A stretch of 64,000 bases of DNA from Motacilla alba alba (taxonomy: Eukaryota; Chordata; Aves; Passeriformes; Motacillidae), in contig NC_052027.1 of NCBI RefSeq assembly GCF_015832195.1, forward strand, positions 7,250,149 to 7,314,148. The letters run 5' to 3'. Below, one piece after another: positions 38,501-50,200 of this stretch. Made by a program: the position numbers and the translations under genes. Positions within the stretch are counted from its first letter, which is position 1, and every line of letters starts with the position of its first letter. The notes beneath the pieces are model-generated. The model had not been told where the DNA came from. It did no database searches and was given only the letters and a program-made list of their open reading frames with translations.

Positions 38501-39568
38501 TAGTTCTTCTACTTTGTAATTAACCTGAGGCTGTGGAAGAGTACTAGAGGAACTGTTTTCTGTATGTGTTGGGCAATTCCAAACTTGGGTTTTTGCTGCA
38601 GTTGGCATTTCCTAAGGGACTCTATTTTCTGCTGACCTTCATGATGGCTGAATTCAGAGCATCTCTGAAATCAGGCTGTGGTGTTCTCCATGTCTTGTTC
38701 TTTCCCAGCCGTAGGGCACTGATTTACTTTTCTGTCTCAAGCTGTGTTTGGAAGTCATTTTTAGCTACAGTGGGAAGAGCCGGAGCTGGTACAGTGCTGT
38801 TCAGTTAATCCTGCAGCAGGAGCAGATGTTCAGATCTGTCTGTGATGAGCTGTGCAAGTCCATCCTCCTGCTTCAGAGGAAGAGTGGGCTCTCCCTGCAG
38901 AGCTGCCTGAACTCTCAGGATTCACAGTCAGACTTTCTCTTCTTTCCCAGGCATGAAGTGTCCCACATACTGTGGCAGAATAACCTGTTCTAAGCGTAAT
39001 TCCCTTAGATGTAAGATGTGAAAGCAAATAACTAAATATAGGCATGTCTGACCTGCTGAGTGATGCTAATAGATGGTCGTGGTTCTTCAGCATCTATTTC
39101 TGTCCATCCATGTAGAAGGCAAAACATCAAAGAAGTGTACATGTGTGGGTGGGCTGCAACACACACCAGGTGTCATTGCTGTCTGGTGGCTATTTCATGT
39201 AAAGGCAGAAAGACATCTCACCAGTGCAATTGGAGTTGTTTCATAAGTTTTGGGGCCCTGTGATTTTAACTAAGAAACATTTCAACCCAAATTTTCTCAA
39301 ATGGAGCTGGCTTAAAACTAGAATTCACTGTTTTGACATTTATTTTCGCAACTGAATTAGGACACTATGTCCAAAGACTGACATTTCTCACATAGCAGAA
39401 AGTTCCCCTGCCAAAATAAACTAACTCAAGTGTTTGATTTTAGCTCAAGTCAGTATTAGAAATGATTTGCTGGGGTGATGTCTTGCCTTCTGCCCCTCTC
39501 TCATCTCTGCAGTTCGTGTGGTTCTACCCAACTTTGTTTCTTCACTTGCTCTGGTGTGTTGAGCCCCT
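35581..39568 (+). other. Start of the 26.7-kb CADPS intron
   Basis: Intronic from the donor gtaagg. The frame of the preceding exon stays open to 35799 by chance. The stretch around 37980-38280 is AT-rich with repeated attgcat and tgataa words. No exon or interspersed repeat is recognised. Confidence 0.7.
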
Positions 39569-39664
39569 CACGTGCCCATCACACGCCCAACATGTGTCAA
39601 TCATGTGCCTGGCACGCGGTCACACGGCCATCGTGTACCCAGTGTGTGCCAAACACGTGGCATG
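39569..39664. repeat. Degenerate 11-bp minisatellite rich in E-box hexamers
   Basis: About nine adjacent units, mostly 11 bp, of the general form CAYGTGYCCAN. Units start near 39569, 39580, 39591, 39602, 39613, 39623, 39632, 39643 and 39654; two middle units are shortened to 10 and 9 bp. Canonical E-box hexamers occur at 39569 (CACGTG), 39591 (CATGTG), 39602 (CATGTG) and 39654 (CACGTG), with decayed versions between. CpG steps are unusually dense for this intron. The period is close to one helical turn, so sites would face the same side of the DNA. bHLH binding is inference only. Confidence 0.75.
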
Positions 39665-41389
39665 AGCTGACTTTGCTGACTTAGCTGAAAGTTGGAGACA
39701 TCTCCTGAAAAATATTTCCTAAATCCATTCTGTTTGCAGAGAAGCTGTAGTGGTCCTTGGAAACTGCAGCCAAAGTCGGGACAGAAACTCATGTGAGGCT
39801 CTGTGACAGCTCAGACAGTGAGATGAAGGCTAAGGTCACCTCAGAATAAATGATTGATTTGTGTGTATCCTCCCTAGACCAAGTATTTAATTTGGTTTGT
39901 TGTGATGAGGAATTCCCAGCCATGCCTTGCAATGAGCAGTGAGTCCAGGTTTGTTGTGCACAGCGTGGAGTTACCTGTCTGTGGCATCTCTGTCCCTTCA
40001 GTTCAGGGCCTCAGGGGTTTAGGGATCAGATCCCTCCCTTCTGCTCTCTGTTTAAGGAACACAAAGCAATTGCTTTTTATTCTAGCTTCACCTTGAAGCT
40101 CAGTGTCTGTGAAATATGTATCTGCAGTTCTGAGCATTTCGGCACTAACTCTGGCTGTAATGACCCCTCTGAAAGGATGGGAGGTTTCCTTGGACCCCAG
40201 AGCCCCCTACAAAGAGCCTGTCCTGGGGATGGTGGTGGTGAGCTGAGACTGCTATGGGGCTGCAGGCAAGAACCAATGAGCCTCCATGGGCTCCTCTTTC
40301 CAAGGCTGGATGCATGTCCATGGACAACCAGCAGCTTTGGTGAGCACTGCTCTCCCCCTTGAAAATCCCCAGGACATCAGCCTTACCCTGTGGCTTTTTT
40401 CCCCTTCTTTCACTATTTAAAACTCCTTTTGATTGCTCCACCTATTTTCACTCTGTAAGCATCATCCCCACCCCGCCTTCTCCCCCCGACTTAAAACAAA
40501 ACCACGACTAATAAAAATGGGTTAAAGTGGTTTAGAGATGATAAAAAGCCTCAAACCCCATAAAGCATCATGGTCTGTTTTCAGTAATTCTGTATTTATT
40601 TCCATGGAAACAGAAATGGCAGCCTGGAGCCTTCTGCAGGGTTGTAATTACTCCTGCAGCAGCCAGCAGCAGCTGCAGCTTCCTGTCAGGCCCGAGCAGC
40701 TCCCAGAGCCTGCCGTGATTTAGTGCCCCGTGGGGAATTGGAAAAGGAAAAGCGCTGGGAAGTGAATGAAATCTTCCCTATCCTAACAACACAACGTAGA
40801 TACACACGTGGTCCTTTCGGGGAGGAGGGGCAACTGCCCTTCTCCATCAGCTCAGCGTGCAGTGTTTTGAAGAATGGTTTTGGCATGGTGGCAGAGACCG
40901 AGAGGGACAGTGCAGTGTCAGGGCAGGGGTGAGCGTGGTGTCTGGCTCTGCTGGAGCATCGGTTGCCAGGTAGATCCTTTGGGAGGGGTTTGCTGATGGA
41001 GGTTACCCAGGAGCCACAGAGAAGTGCTGTGATTGTCCCTGTTGGTGCAGGAACAGTGACCCTATGTTGGATGCATCGTTTGATATCTGTAATTTGGAGC
41101 AAGAGGGATGGTTGAGATGGGACATCTGTTAGCTCCAGCATCCAGTGAGACCTCTGCCAGTTGGAAGGACATGACAGGGCAGTGAGCAGGGTGGCCCTGC
41201 CAGCCCAGCAGTGTGCCACAGTGCTGCGGCCTTTTGGGGAGGACAGTGCAGAGATCACTCTCTGCCAGGGTGGGACCCCAGCTGTCATCATCCAGTGTCT
41301 GATTTGCACAGACATGTGTGGACCTATGTGTGCCCCAATTAGCTGTAGGATCAGCTTATGTTATGTGCTGTTATGGACTTAGAGAGCAA

Positions 41390-41600
41390 TCTTGGCCCCT
41401 GTAATTAAATTTAAAGCAAATTAGCTCTTCTATTAAACAAAATAAATCTGATGTAGCCTAATGCTGTATTCTCCAGCTATGGCTGATCAATTGCTCCTGC
41501 AAAGAGCAGGCAAATGCTGCTGAGCAGATGGTCTTGGCTGAGGCATGGTCAATTAAACTAATTAAAGATGCTTTCATTTAATCAGAGGGTGTTTTAACCC
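41390..41600. promoter_or_regulatory. AT-rich block with repeated homeobox-type cores (candidate element)
   Basis: The block carries gtaattaaat, gcaaattagc, tcaattaaactaattaaag and catttaatcag, that is, five or more TAATT/ATTA cores in 200 bp. Between them lies ctgatcaattgctcctgcaa, adjacent to a short CAG-rich core. Such clustering is common in conserved noncoding elements of neural genes, but conservation cannot be judged from one sequence. It may simply be AT-rich intron. Confidence 0.2.
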
Positions 41601-41833
41601 TGTTAGCTGCCAGTTGGGGATGTGTTTTCTTGTACTAGGAACTTCCAGTTCTGGCCCTTCTATGGACTTCTTCTGGTTTTCAGTGCCTTTACAGAAACCA
41701 GGCCAAAGTGTGCATCCAAAGAGCATATATCTAGCAGAGAAATTATAATGTCATGCAACAATAGTGAAGACTTGCAGAAAATTCAGTTGTTTCCTTCTAA
41801 CACTAACCAGAGATGTTATTAGCCTGAAGAACG

Positions 41834-41865
41834 CTTCTGCAGTGAATCTCTTCTGCAGTGAATCC
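41834..41865. repeat. 16-bp tandem duplication
   Basis: Two adjacent copies of cttctgcagtgaatcY, differing only at the last base. A local replication-slippage product with no evident function. Confidence 0.95.
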
Positions 41866-42614
41866 TTGCCACCCTACCTCCTGCCAGCCTTCCCTCTGGG
41901 TTTAGGGGTGTGGCTGCCTCTCCGCAGCCTAGACAAGTGTCACTTGTTCCACCAAAGCAAGCAGTGGCTTGTCATGGTGTATTATTTAGGGGACAGAAAA
42001 TGGTTTCAGCATCCAGACAGGTTCTGGAGTGGAGGAGTAGCCTCTTACGTCATCTCTCTGCTTCCATGCAAAACATCTTGGCTGCTGGGAGCCCGTCTTT
42101 CTAGGGGTTCTGGAGATGGGTTTAATTCATTATTTGCTGCAGGAGTCCACGAGGACTCCTCTGAGCTGAAGCCTTCTTTTCAGATTCTGTGATTTGTCAC
42201 AACTGGGCACCCTCACCATTTCCTGTCCCCCACTTCCAATCTGCTCCCCTGCCTTGCTGTAAGGGGTGACACCACCTGCCTGCAAGGTAAGAGCCACCAA
42301 GAGAGCTTGTTAGTCTCATGGAAGATGATGCCAAACATTCTCAAGAAGCAGCAGTGGAGCAGAATCATGCATACAGCCCAGGAGTGACCCCTCCCTGGGC
42401 TGCACAAAGGGCTACAGCATGCCAGGAGCCCCTTCCTCTGCCCTTCCACCAGTTTGTACACATGGAACTGGAAACAGTTGTACTTTATCCAGAGGCCATG
42501 CAGATAACTCCTGCTTCAGCATCATGGATCCCTGCAGGTACATTAAGGCTAAAATCAGGGTGATTTTCAAAATGTTCATCCTTTGTGAAATGATAAAACC
42601 CTTTTTACCCTCAT

Positions 42615-42850
42615 CTAATTAATGAGGTGTTTTTGTGGTGCAGCATCAGCTGAACGCTCTTTGTTGTCTGTGTGGACTGATTAATTTTTGCAGTTTAAGG
42701 CTTAAATTGCCATCAAGATATCTCTTTCATTTATTTTCATTTCAATTGGCCCATGAATACTTTTTATCATCTGCATTCATGCTGCAAAGGAATGCATAAA
42801 AAATAACCATGGTTACCTTATAAAACATCATATTGATGACTTGACTTTTC
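42615..42850. promoter_or_regulatory. AT-rich block, candidate conserved element
   Basis: It contains ctaattaatgagg, gactgattaatttttgc, caattggcccatgaat, ctgcattcatgctgcaaagg and aatgcataaaaaataacc. The mix of TAATTA, octamer-like ATGCAT and MEF2-like AAAAATAA words resembles developmental enhancers. The evidence is motif density only. Confidence 0.2.
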
Positions 42851-45800
42851 CAACCTACCTTAGCCCTTTTATTTGAGGATTGCTGTTTCTTTTCTTTCTG
42901 AAAATATAGTTGTTGGCATGACTTTTCTGCTGCTTAGCCAGATGTTTGGGTTTTTTTCCCCCAGATCAGGAGCATCATTTCAAATCAATATTTATTAATA
43001 CAATTTTGTTTCCCTACCATAACCTTGCATTCTGTAAAGAGGAAGTTGAGTTGTGAATTTCTGGCTCTAGGTAGGAGCGACTGGGGAAAGTATGAAGGAT
43101 TGAACTAGCTGATGTGTTGATCTGCTGCCATTTGCAACAGAGGTCTCTGGGAAGGGAAACACTTTGATCCTGAGGTACCAACTGGGGGAGCTGTTCTGGT
43201 GTCTGCTGCCTCTGCAGGTGCCTGCCTGCTTCCACCTCTGAGCACAGGGAGGGTTGGGAAGATGGACCCTTCCTGGCACAGCTGTGCAGGGACATGCTGA
43301 AGCAGTGGGGAAGGTTTTGCAAAAGCTTGAGAAATGGGAGAGTCCTTGAGCATCGCTAAGTGTGACAACACTGGGGAATTACAGCTTGAAACCATTTCGG
43401 TGGATAGGAGATTTGGGGTGGCACAAACTACAGACCCCTGAGGTGTTACCTGTATTGGTTTTGGCAGAGGGGAGACTGAAAAATGGGGGGACAAAATAAA
43501 GAAGGGGACAAGAAGTTGCTGATTTTGGAAAAAAACACTTTACACTGAAAAACCCAATGATCCAAGGAAGGGTATCCAGCCTCAAAACACCTGGTGGGTC
43601 TGCCTGAGGAGAAGCCAAGCCAAATGTTGTCCATTATGGGGGGAGGGAGTGATAGCTAAATGTACTACATAAAAATTAAATGTTTATTGCTAATCTCTCC
43701 CCTAGAAACAAAAAAAAAACAAACCAACATAAAGTGCTACTGATGGGCCAGAGTGCAATTTCTGAGTTGGCTTCTATGGGGTCTTTTTCCAAGGTTTCCA
43801 GAGGTGGGACTTGGCTCTCAAAATGCTGCCTTTATTTTGAGCAATCTTTCTTGCTTCCCTAACTTTGAATTCAGTGCAAGCCACTGTACATAAAAACCAG
43901 TTTCTCAACATGGAGAAACATTGTGGACTGTGTCTTGTTAGGAAAGGAAAGTGTCACTCCTCCTGTTTGTCTTTCCCTCAACCAGAGATGATGAGCAGAA
44001 GACATGACAAAGAAATGCCCCCACTGGCCCCTTTTGGAGAACGTAATCTTCTTTTTTCTCTGAGCAGCATTTGTTCCCTGCAGTACATGTTCCTGTCAAT
44101 CAGCCCAGGAGGCCTTGGGAGACAGAAGGGGTGTTATCCAGACCTCTCTCTCTTTAAGCAAGGAACTGCTAGCTGCAAAAGAACCCATATGTGATGCTTA
44201 TCTTAAGGAAGGCTGGAATACTTAATAAGACATAACTGGTGCATGACCCTGCACTATGTTAATGCCTCTCTTTCTCTTCCTCTTCCTTTTAACTGGAAAT
44301 ACAATGGGGCTGCTAGAATTTAATTTTGCACATAGGTCTTTAAATCTAATTTGAATTCCACATGAAAATCTCAATGCTTTGCAGCACTTCAATCCTTGCT
44401 CATGTATTTTATTAGTGATTACCTTCCTGGAGAACTTTTAAAGCCTATTTCAGGAGCTAAAATGGAAAGATACAGTCATACTTGCACATGTTGGGGTTAT
44501 GTGTGGTCATGCTGGCTTGTGCCAGAGCTCCAGGGTCTTCATTTCAGCAATGTCTTGTCAGAGAGCCTGGACTGGTTTCCACTGAGCTGTGCTAGCCTAA
44601 GGTTACACACTATTCTTTTGGTTTTCTTTTTATCATGTTATATAGAGAGATCATTCTTCTGACATACATCATCCACTAAGGGAATATTTTGAAAGTTCTG
44701 CATTAATATTTTACTAGGTTTTCTCCAATCTTATTTCTGTAAGATGTGATTTCCTCAAGGCTGCTTCTTTGCAGTCCATATTGTGTTCAGATGTCCAGAA
44801 AAGGGAGTTATTTAAAAAAAAATAAATAAAAAAATTCACCAGCCCTTTCCTTCACTCCTTACATTTCATTGTTCAGCCCACCAGTGTTCCATGCAACTTG
44901 AAAAATGCTTCATGTCACAGCTTGGGATGTGATAGTGTAATTTTAATTCAGAAGAAACTTTGGGAGTCAAATGTATCATACTATAGAAAGTACTTCATGA
45001 ATATAAAATACAGCTGGGTTAATCTTCCAGTTTTCATCTAAAAAGTACCAAATTAAAAAGAGAATAGGTATATTTCTTAGCAGAAATGAGATGCCAAGAA
45101 TTTTCTTCAAAAGGATATCAAAGTAGGCACTTATTTGTTCCCACTGAGCTGACTAGAAATTGGGAAATGATCAACAAAGTAGATTTCATGCATTTCAAAG
45201 GCTCAGCCTCAATATTCCTAACTTACATAACCTGTTCCTTACCTCAATTTCAGTGCTGAGTTTTCATATTCAATGCACTACATTTTTTCTGGAACATCTG
45301 ATTCTACTCATGTTTGTGAGAAATTAGAGTGCAAATTCAATAGGGAATTGGATGCAACACAAATTCAAATATAATTTCTCATGTATTTAAAAGGCCTATA
45401 GTAGCCTAAAATCATGTAAAAATGTGTTGGCCTCCATAGCACAGATTTTGTTGTATAATGCAGGCAAGTAGTGATGTTTGCTAACAGCAGTGATCTGTGC
45501 ATGTGTTTTTCAAGTGTTGTAGCCAGCCTTTGATCCAGTTTTTTGTCTCTGACAGAGAACAGTAAGAAGATGGGGAGGTGATAGCACAATATTATTTGTC
45601 ATGAAGTCTTTGTAGAAACATTGATAGCTGTGACAGGGAAGTGAGTGGAGTTTCCCAGAGCTCTGTATGCCAGCCCTGAGTGCTGGTGGCCTAGGAGAAC
45701 ACAGTGTGGGGTGGAGGTTGGAGACTGAACCCTACTGTGCCCCAACCACAGCCAGGTTCCAGCATCCTGTGGCCTTTGGTGGAGCCGGGCTTGCCTGCTT

Positions 45801-46973
45801 GTGTGGTCAGACTTGAGCCTTGAGCATTCCTCGGATGTGCTCAGGAGTAGACAGCTAAAATTACAGGCATTTCCCACAATAAATGAGAACAAAGAACAAA
45901 TGCATTATTTTGCTGTCCATTTCTGAATGCGCTGCATGGGGAATGATGTTTGCAGTTAAAAAGGTGCTGGGGAGGAAGCAGGCACAGTCACAGACAGTGG
46001 CCACAAGTCAGGCACCCAGACTTTGCCCAGCAGCCTGCTGGGTTTTAGTTAAGTTCCTGCTCATTCTCATGGGTGCAGCTCATTTCTGCATCTTGCCTGA
46101 CTGCTGCCTGTGTGTGCAGCTGTACTGGCAGCAGCACCAAAGCTGCACGTCTCCAGTTATCCTTAGTCCACAGGAAGGAAAAAGGGGCAAGGTCTACATT
46201 GATGGTATCAACATAAAAGTGTAAAATGTAGGGCCCAAAAATCAAAATATTGATTTCACCAACAAAGGTGGGAGATCTTGGAAGATAGCACAAATTGTAA
46301 TGGGATGCTGAGGGTAGTGTAAGGCTTTACTCCTTAGCAGAAGGAGCATCAGTGATGAGTTATCTTTTTCCCAGGCTGAGGACCATGAGTTGTTGTCTTC
46401 TGTGGAGAGTTTTGCTAAATATAACTATCTTATTTTGCGACCTAGTTAAGTCCAAACTTGACAGGGTGTTTTAAATTATAAAATTCTAATAGTGGAGTAA
46501 TTAAATGGTCTCATAATTCTTCTCAACACCAGTCATTTATCCTGCTGATAAATGACTTGATATTTCTGCCAGTTTGTTGGAGAGCTGATGTGCAACACTG
46601 GTGGAATGAGCTGCAGGCGTGTGTTTGGCTGCCACTGCCAGGAGTCTCGTGCACCCGCATGCAGAACTGAGACCAGGACTGACAAAATAGCTGCTAAACA
46701 GAGATGTTGTCCATGGAGAAATTATTGACACAATAATTTTATTAAGTCCCATGATGCCTGTTAGGTCTGATGAGAATGCCATTTGCCAAGTGTAGCATTT
46801 TATTTTGTATTTTAAAATCACATTAAAACCCAGTGCTCTTTATTTCTGATGCGGGGTGTAATGCCAGCAATAGTTCCTCATCATGGTACTCACCATCTCC
46901 TCATAGTCCCCCTTGAAGCCTTCTTCCCTTCCCATGCATGTCCAAATTCTTACTGTCAGCACAGGCAGATAGT

Positions 46974-47256
46974 GATAAGACAAGGGGGGACAATTTTAAA
47001 GTAAAAGAGGAGAGCATTAGATTAGATATTAGGAAGAAATTCTTCAGTGTGAGGGTGGTGACATACTGGCACAAGTTGTCCAGAGTTTTGCTCAGGGCAA
47101 AACTGGATTACTGAAGCTTTCAAGGCCAGGTTGAATGGGGCTTGGGGCAATCTGGTCTAGTGGAAGGTGTCCCTGCCCATGGCAAAAAGGGTTGGAAAAA
47201 GATGGTCTGTATGTTCCCTTTCAAACCAAGCCATGCTATTATTCTCTATTTCTGTG
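46974..47256 (+). mobile_element. CR1 LINE, 3' end fragment (about 280 bp)
   Basis: Diagnostic CR1 phrases appear in the expected order: gacaattttaaagtaaaag, gattagatattaggaagaaa, ttcttcagtgtgagggtgg, caaggccaggttgaatgggg, ctggtctagtggaaggtg, tccctgcccatggcaaaaag and a decayed attctctatttctgtg end. It is a 5'-truncated copy in the same orientation as the host gene. The terminal repeat is more eroded than at 23.9 kb and a segment near 47080 deviates from the family, suggesting an older insertion. No coding capacity remains. Confidence 0.93.
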
Positions 47257-50200
47257 AAAAATGAAAAATATGAAGTAGTCATTTTCATTGACCTTCTAAC
47301 TCTGCTCTGCATTGACCTTTCTGCTTATAGATTTTTCTCTTTATTTGCCCTTTTTTCTCCATAATTGTGTATTTTGGGTGGGAATAGTTGTGCTCAGATG
47401 GTTAGGTATCAGTTGAGAGTAAATTAGCTGAAGGAGCTGTGGCTGCCACTGTCAAAATGATTCCAAAATAGCTTTGTGTGGGAGAGTGATGGTCAGGTCA
47501 GACAAGAGAAGCATGGTTTGGGTTTGCTTGAGGGGAATGGAGTTAGAGGGGATAATGCCAGTTAGATTAATAGAAAAGCAATCCACCCTTAAACACTGGC
47601 TTATATCAGAGGTCCTTCATGTTACAGTGGCCCCTCATGGGTGTGCAGCAGCAGCAGTATTTGGAAAAGGATCTGTTCCCCATGAACATCGGCAGTATTT
47701 GAGATGAGGAACATGGGTTTCTTTGGGGCTGGTACCACAGCTTTCCTCTGGGAAGTTCCTGCTGACAGAGTGGTCCTTAGCAAAGCAAAAAGGAGAAAAC
47801 TGGACATGGGTTTTGCTACTGGTTTGGCTCATTGATGAGCTGCTTTTCTCTCCAGGGGTACAAGCAGAGTTTTGCTACTGGTTTGGCTCATTGGTGAGCT
47901 GCTGTTCTCCCCTGGGGTACCAGCTGCAGCCCTGCTGCTCCCCAGCCCTGCCTGCTCAGTGCTGGGAGGTGACTGCTCCTTTCACGTGCAGCCCTTTGCC
48001 CAGCTGTGTAACTCCTGATCCCTTTATTAACAGTCAACAAAGGCAATTATTCAGGGTCATTGATTGGCCATTTTGTTCTGGCTTTTTGTATGGCAACTGC
48101 AAAACAGCTGAGGACGTCTGGCAGGCAGTAGAAGTTTTATTTCTGTCAATTAAAATAGCCAAATATATGTTCAGTGAGATAATTTGGATCATTATGCTTT
48201 CCTATCATAATGCCAGTTGCACTTTCATCCATTGTATGGATTAAAAAAAAGCAACATCAATGAAAAAAATAATGTCTATTTCTATCCTGAATATACAAGT
48301 AGAAACGCTGGCGTTGGAACATCGTAAGTGTGAGCCTGGTCCGAGCTTTGTCATTAGTGATCTTGAGAAAACCTGATATGTTTCAAAATAAGAGTGGTTT
48401 TCTAGATGATGACAATCAAAATACATTTTGTTTAACCAGATCAGTGGTTACCACCATCATGTGCAGCACCATGTGAACCACTGCCAGCCAGGAGCTCCCC
48501 CTGGTATCTCTATCTTGTATTTTGTCTCAGCCAGGGTAGCAATAGAGCAGGGGATGATGGCAGGAAGGGCAGTGCATGTGCAAGGGCAGGACAGGAGGCA
48601 CATCTGTGTTCCTAAGGCATCCTGCCATACCAGCATGCCACAGCAGAAGAGAATCTCTCTCTCCACTGTTGCCTGAATTTACTCGATGCCAAGTATCAGC
48701 CAAAAGTAAATCTCTCCTGTTCAAAGACAAAGAGTTCATAAGAATCTTTACTCACAAAACTCTCCCTGTGCAGAGGCTGCTGGGAAGGGGTGTCCCAGGG
48801 TGCTGGGGAGCAGAGGAAAAGAAAAATGGGTCAAATAAAGACCCTTCTTTTCTGCTGAAAAAGAAGTAAATGTTCATTGTTAGCATGAAATTGGATGTAA
48901 CTGTGAACTCTGCTGGACATGAATTGGCCCATGCCAATGTGAGCCCTGGAGAAGGGAAGGGCAGCTGACAGCAAGGGATGGTCTCAGAAAAATTCACCAA
49001 GCAAACCAGAGTTCAGCTTGGAACCAGGAGCATTTCCTTTTGAAGGTGTCATTGGCTGTCTGCTGCAGGCTGCAATGATTCCTGCCTTAAGATGAAGCAA
49101 AACCCATCGCTCTGGTCTGGTGGCAGTGACCTGTGTGGAGAGCTTTTCCAGCTGCTCTGGGATGCTCTGGAAAACCCTGGGAAGGGTGTGTGGACACAGC
49201 TGAACTGCATATGGGGCCAGTCCCACCTTGCTACAGCAGTTTGCCTGCCCTGTTTTCCAGCTGTGAAATCACTGTGATGCCCTTGATTTTCTCAGGATGT
49301 AAGCCTGTAACTTTCAAACTTTCAAGAGAACCTCTATCAAAATTTAGAGGAAAATCAGCTCATTTTTTTTTCATCCATACTCCCCCTTTTTTTCTTTTTT
49401 TTTTTTCCTGCTTCAAAAGAGGCCCTGGAGAGGACTTAAAGGTAAAACAAGCAATGAGGAAGTACAAGCTGTCATAAATAGTGTTAAGAGAAGAGTCAGA
49501 CTTGCAGTAAGGTAACAAGGTACCTGAGAAGGTGGTGACAGAGTTGTGAAAGGTTTTCAAAGCTTGGGTGTGATTGATGCCTTGTGGGCATCAGCTAAGG
49601 ATTCTCAGGACGTTGGTGGGCAAGGAGAATAGGATGCAGGCACACCCTCAGTGGGTGTGCTGATGTTTCCAGCCAAGGTGCCAAGCCTTTGGCATGTGTG
49701 AAGGTACCCCAGGAAACATTGTGAGAAACTGTTGTTTTTCTTTAGGGCAGCAAAAAAACCTCTCCTATATCCCAATCTGGAATCTGTACTATAAAAATAT
49801 GTTGGAAAGGTCTTGAGAGTTATGTGAAGGGATAAGGAAGAACTAAAAGTTTGACTCACCTGGGGAAATGGTCCAAGTAATTTGTTTGCAGATGTATTGG
49901 AGCAATGTTTAACTGTCCGTGTACAGGCGCAGTAAAACTGGGATCAAAGCAGTCACTCTTGGCTGCCACTGATAGTCAGGGTTGGGAGAGCTGGGCAAAG
50001 GTTGTGGCAGTCTTTCTCTCACCTGAAGGATTCTCTGGATCTTTTCCTATCAGATATGCTTACGTTTACATGGAAGCTCAGGCCTTAACATAGCAGTTGT
50101 ATGCTGAATTTTTACTAGGGATGTACAAGACATTGCACAGGAAGGAGTGAGTGGTTAATTTTAGGCTGGGAATCAATCCCTTGACTGGGCAGGTTTTGGA

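Larger units (their letters stand above)
39665..46973 (+). other. 26.7-kb CADPS intron, second part
   Basis: Intronic. It contains a 16-bp tandem duplication (41834-41865), two AT-rich blocks that look like candidate conserved elements (41390-41600 and 42615-42850), and an (aaat)-type low-complexity run at about 44812-44837. The stretch 44690-45600 is AT-rich and unassigned. The long minus-strand open frame at 40686-41315 has no domain features or exon borders, so it is not called. Confidence 0.6.

Noticed and set aside
40686..41315. Minus-strand open frame of 209 codons, the longest in the window
   Set aside because: No recognisable family, no splice or promoter context, mixed low-complexity residues; overlapped by unrelated plus-strand frames.
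49381..49420. Long pyrimidine tract followed by cttcaaaag, like a splice acceptor
   Set aside because: No coding similarity follows and it fits simple T-rich sequence.
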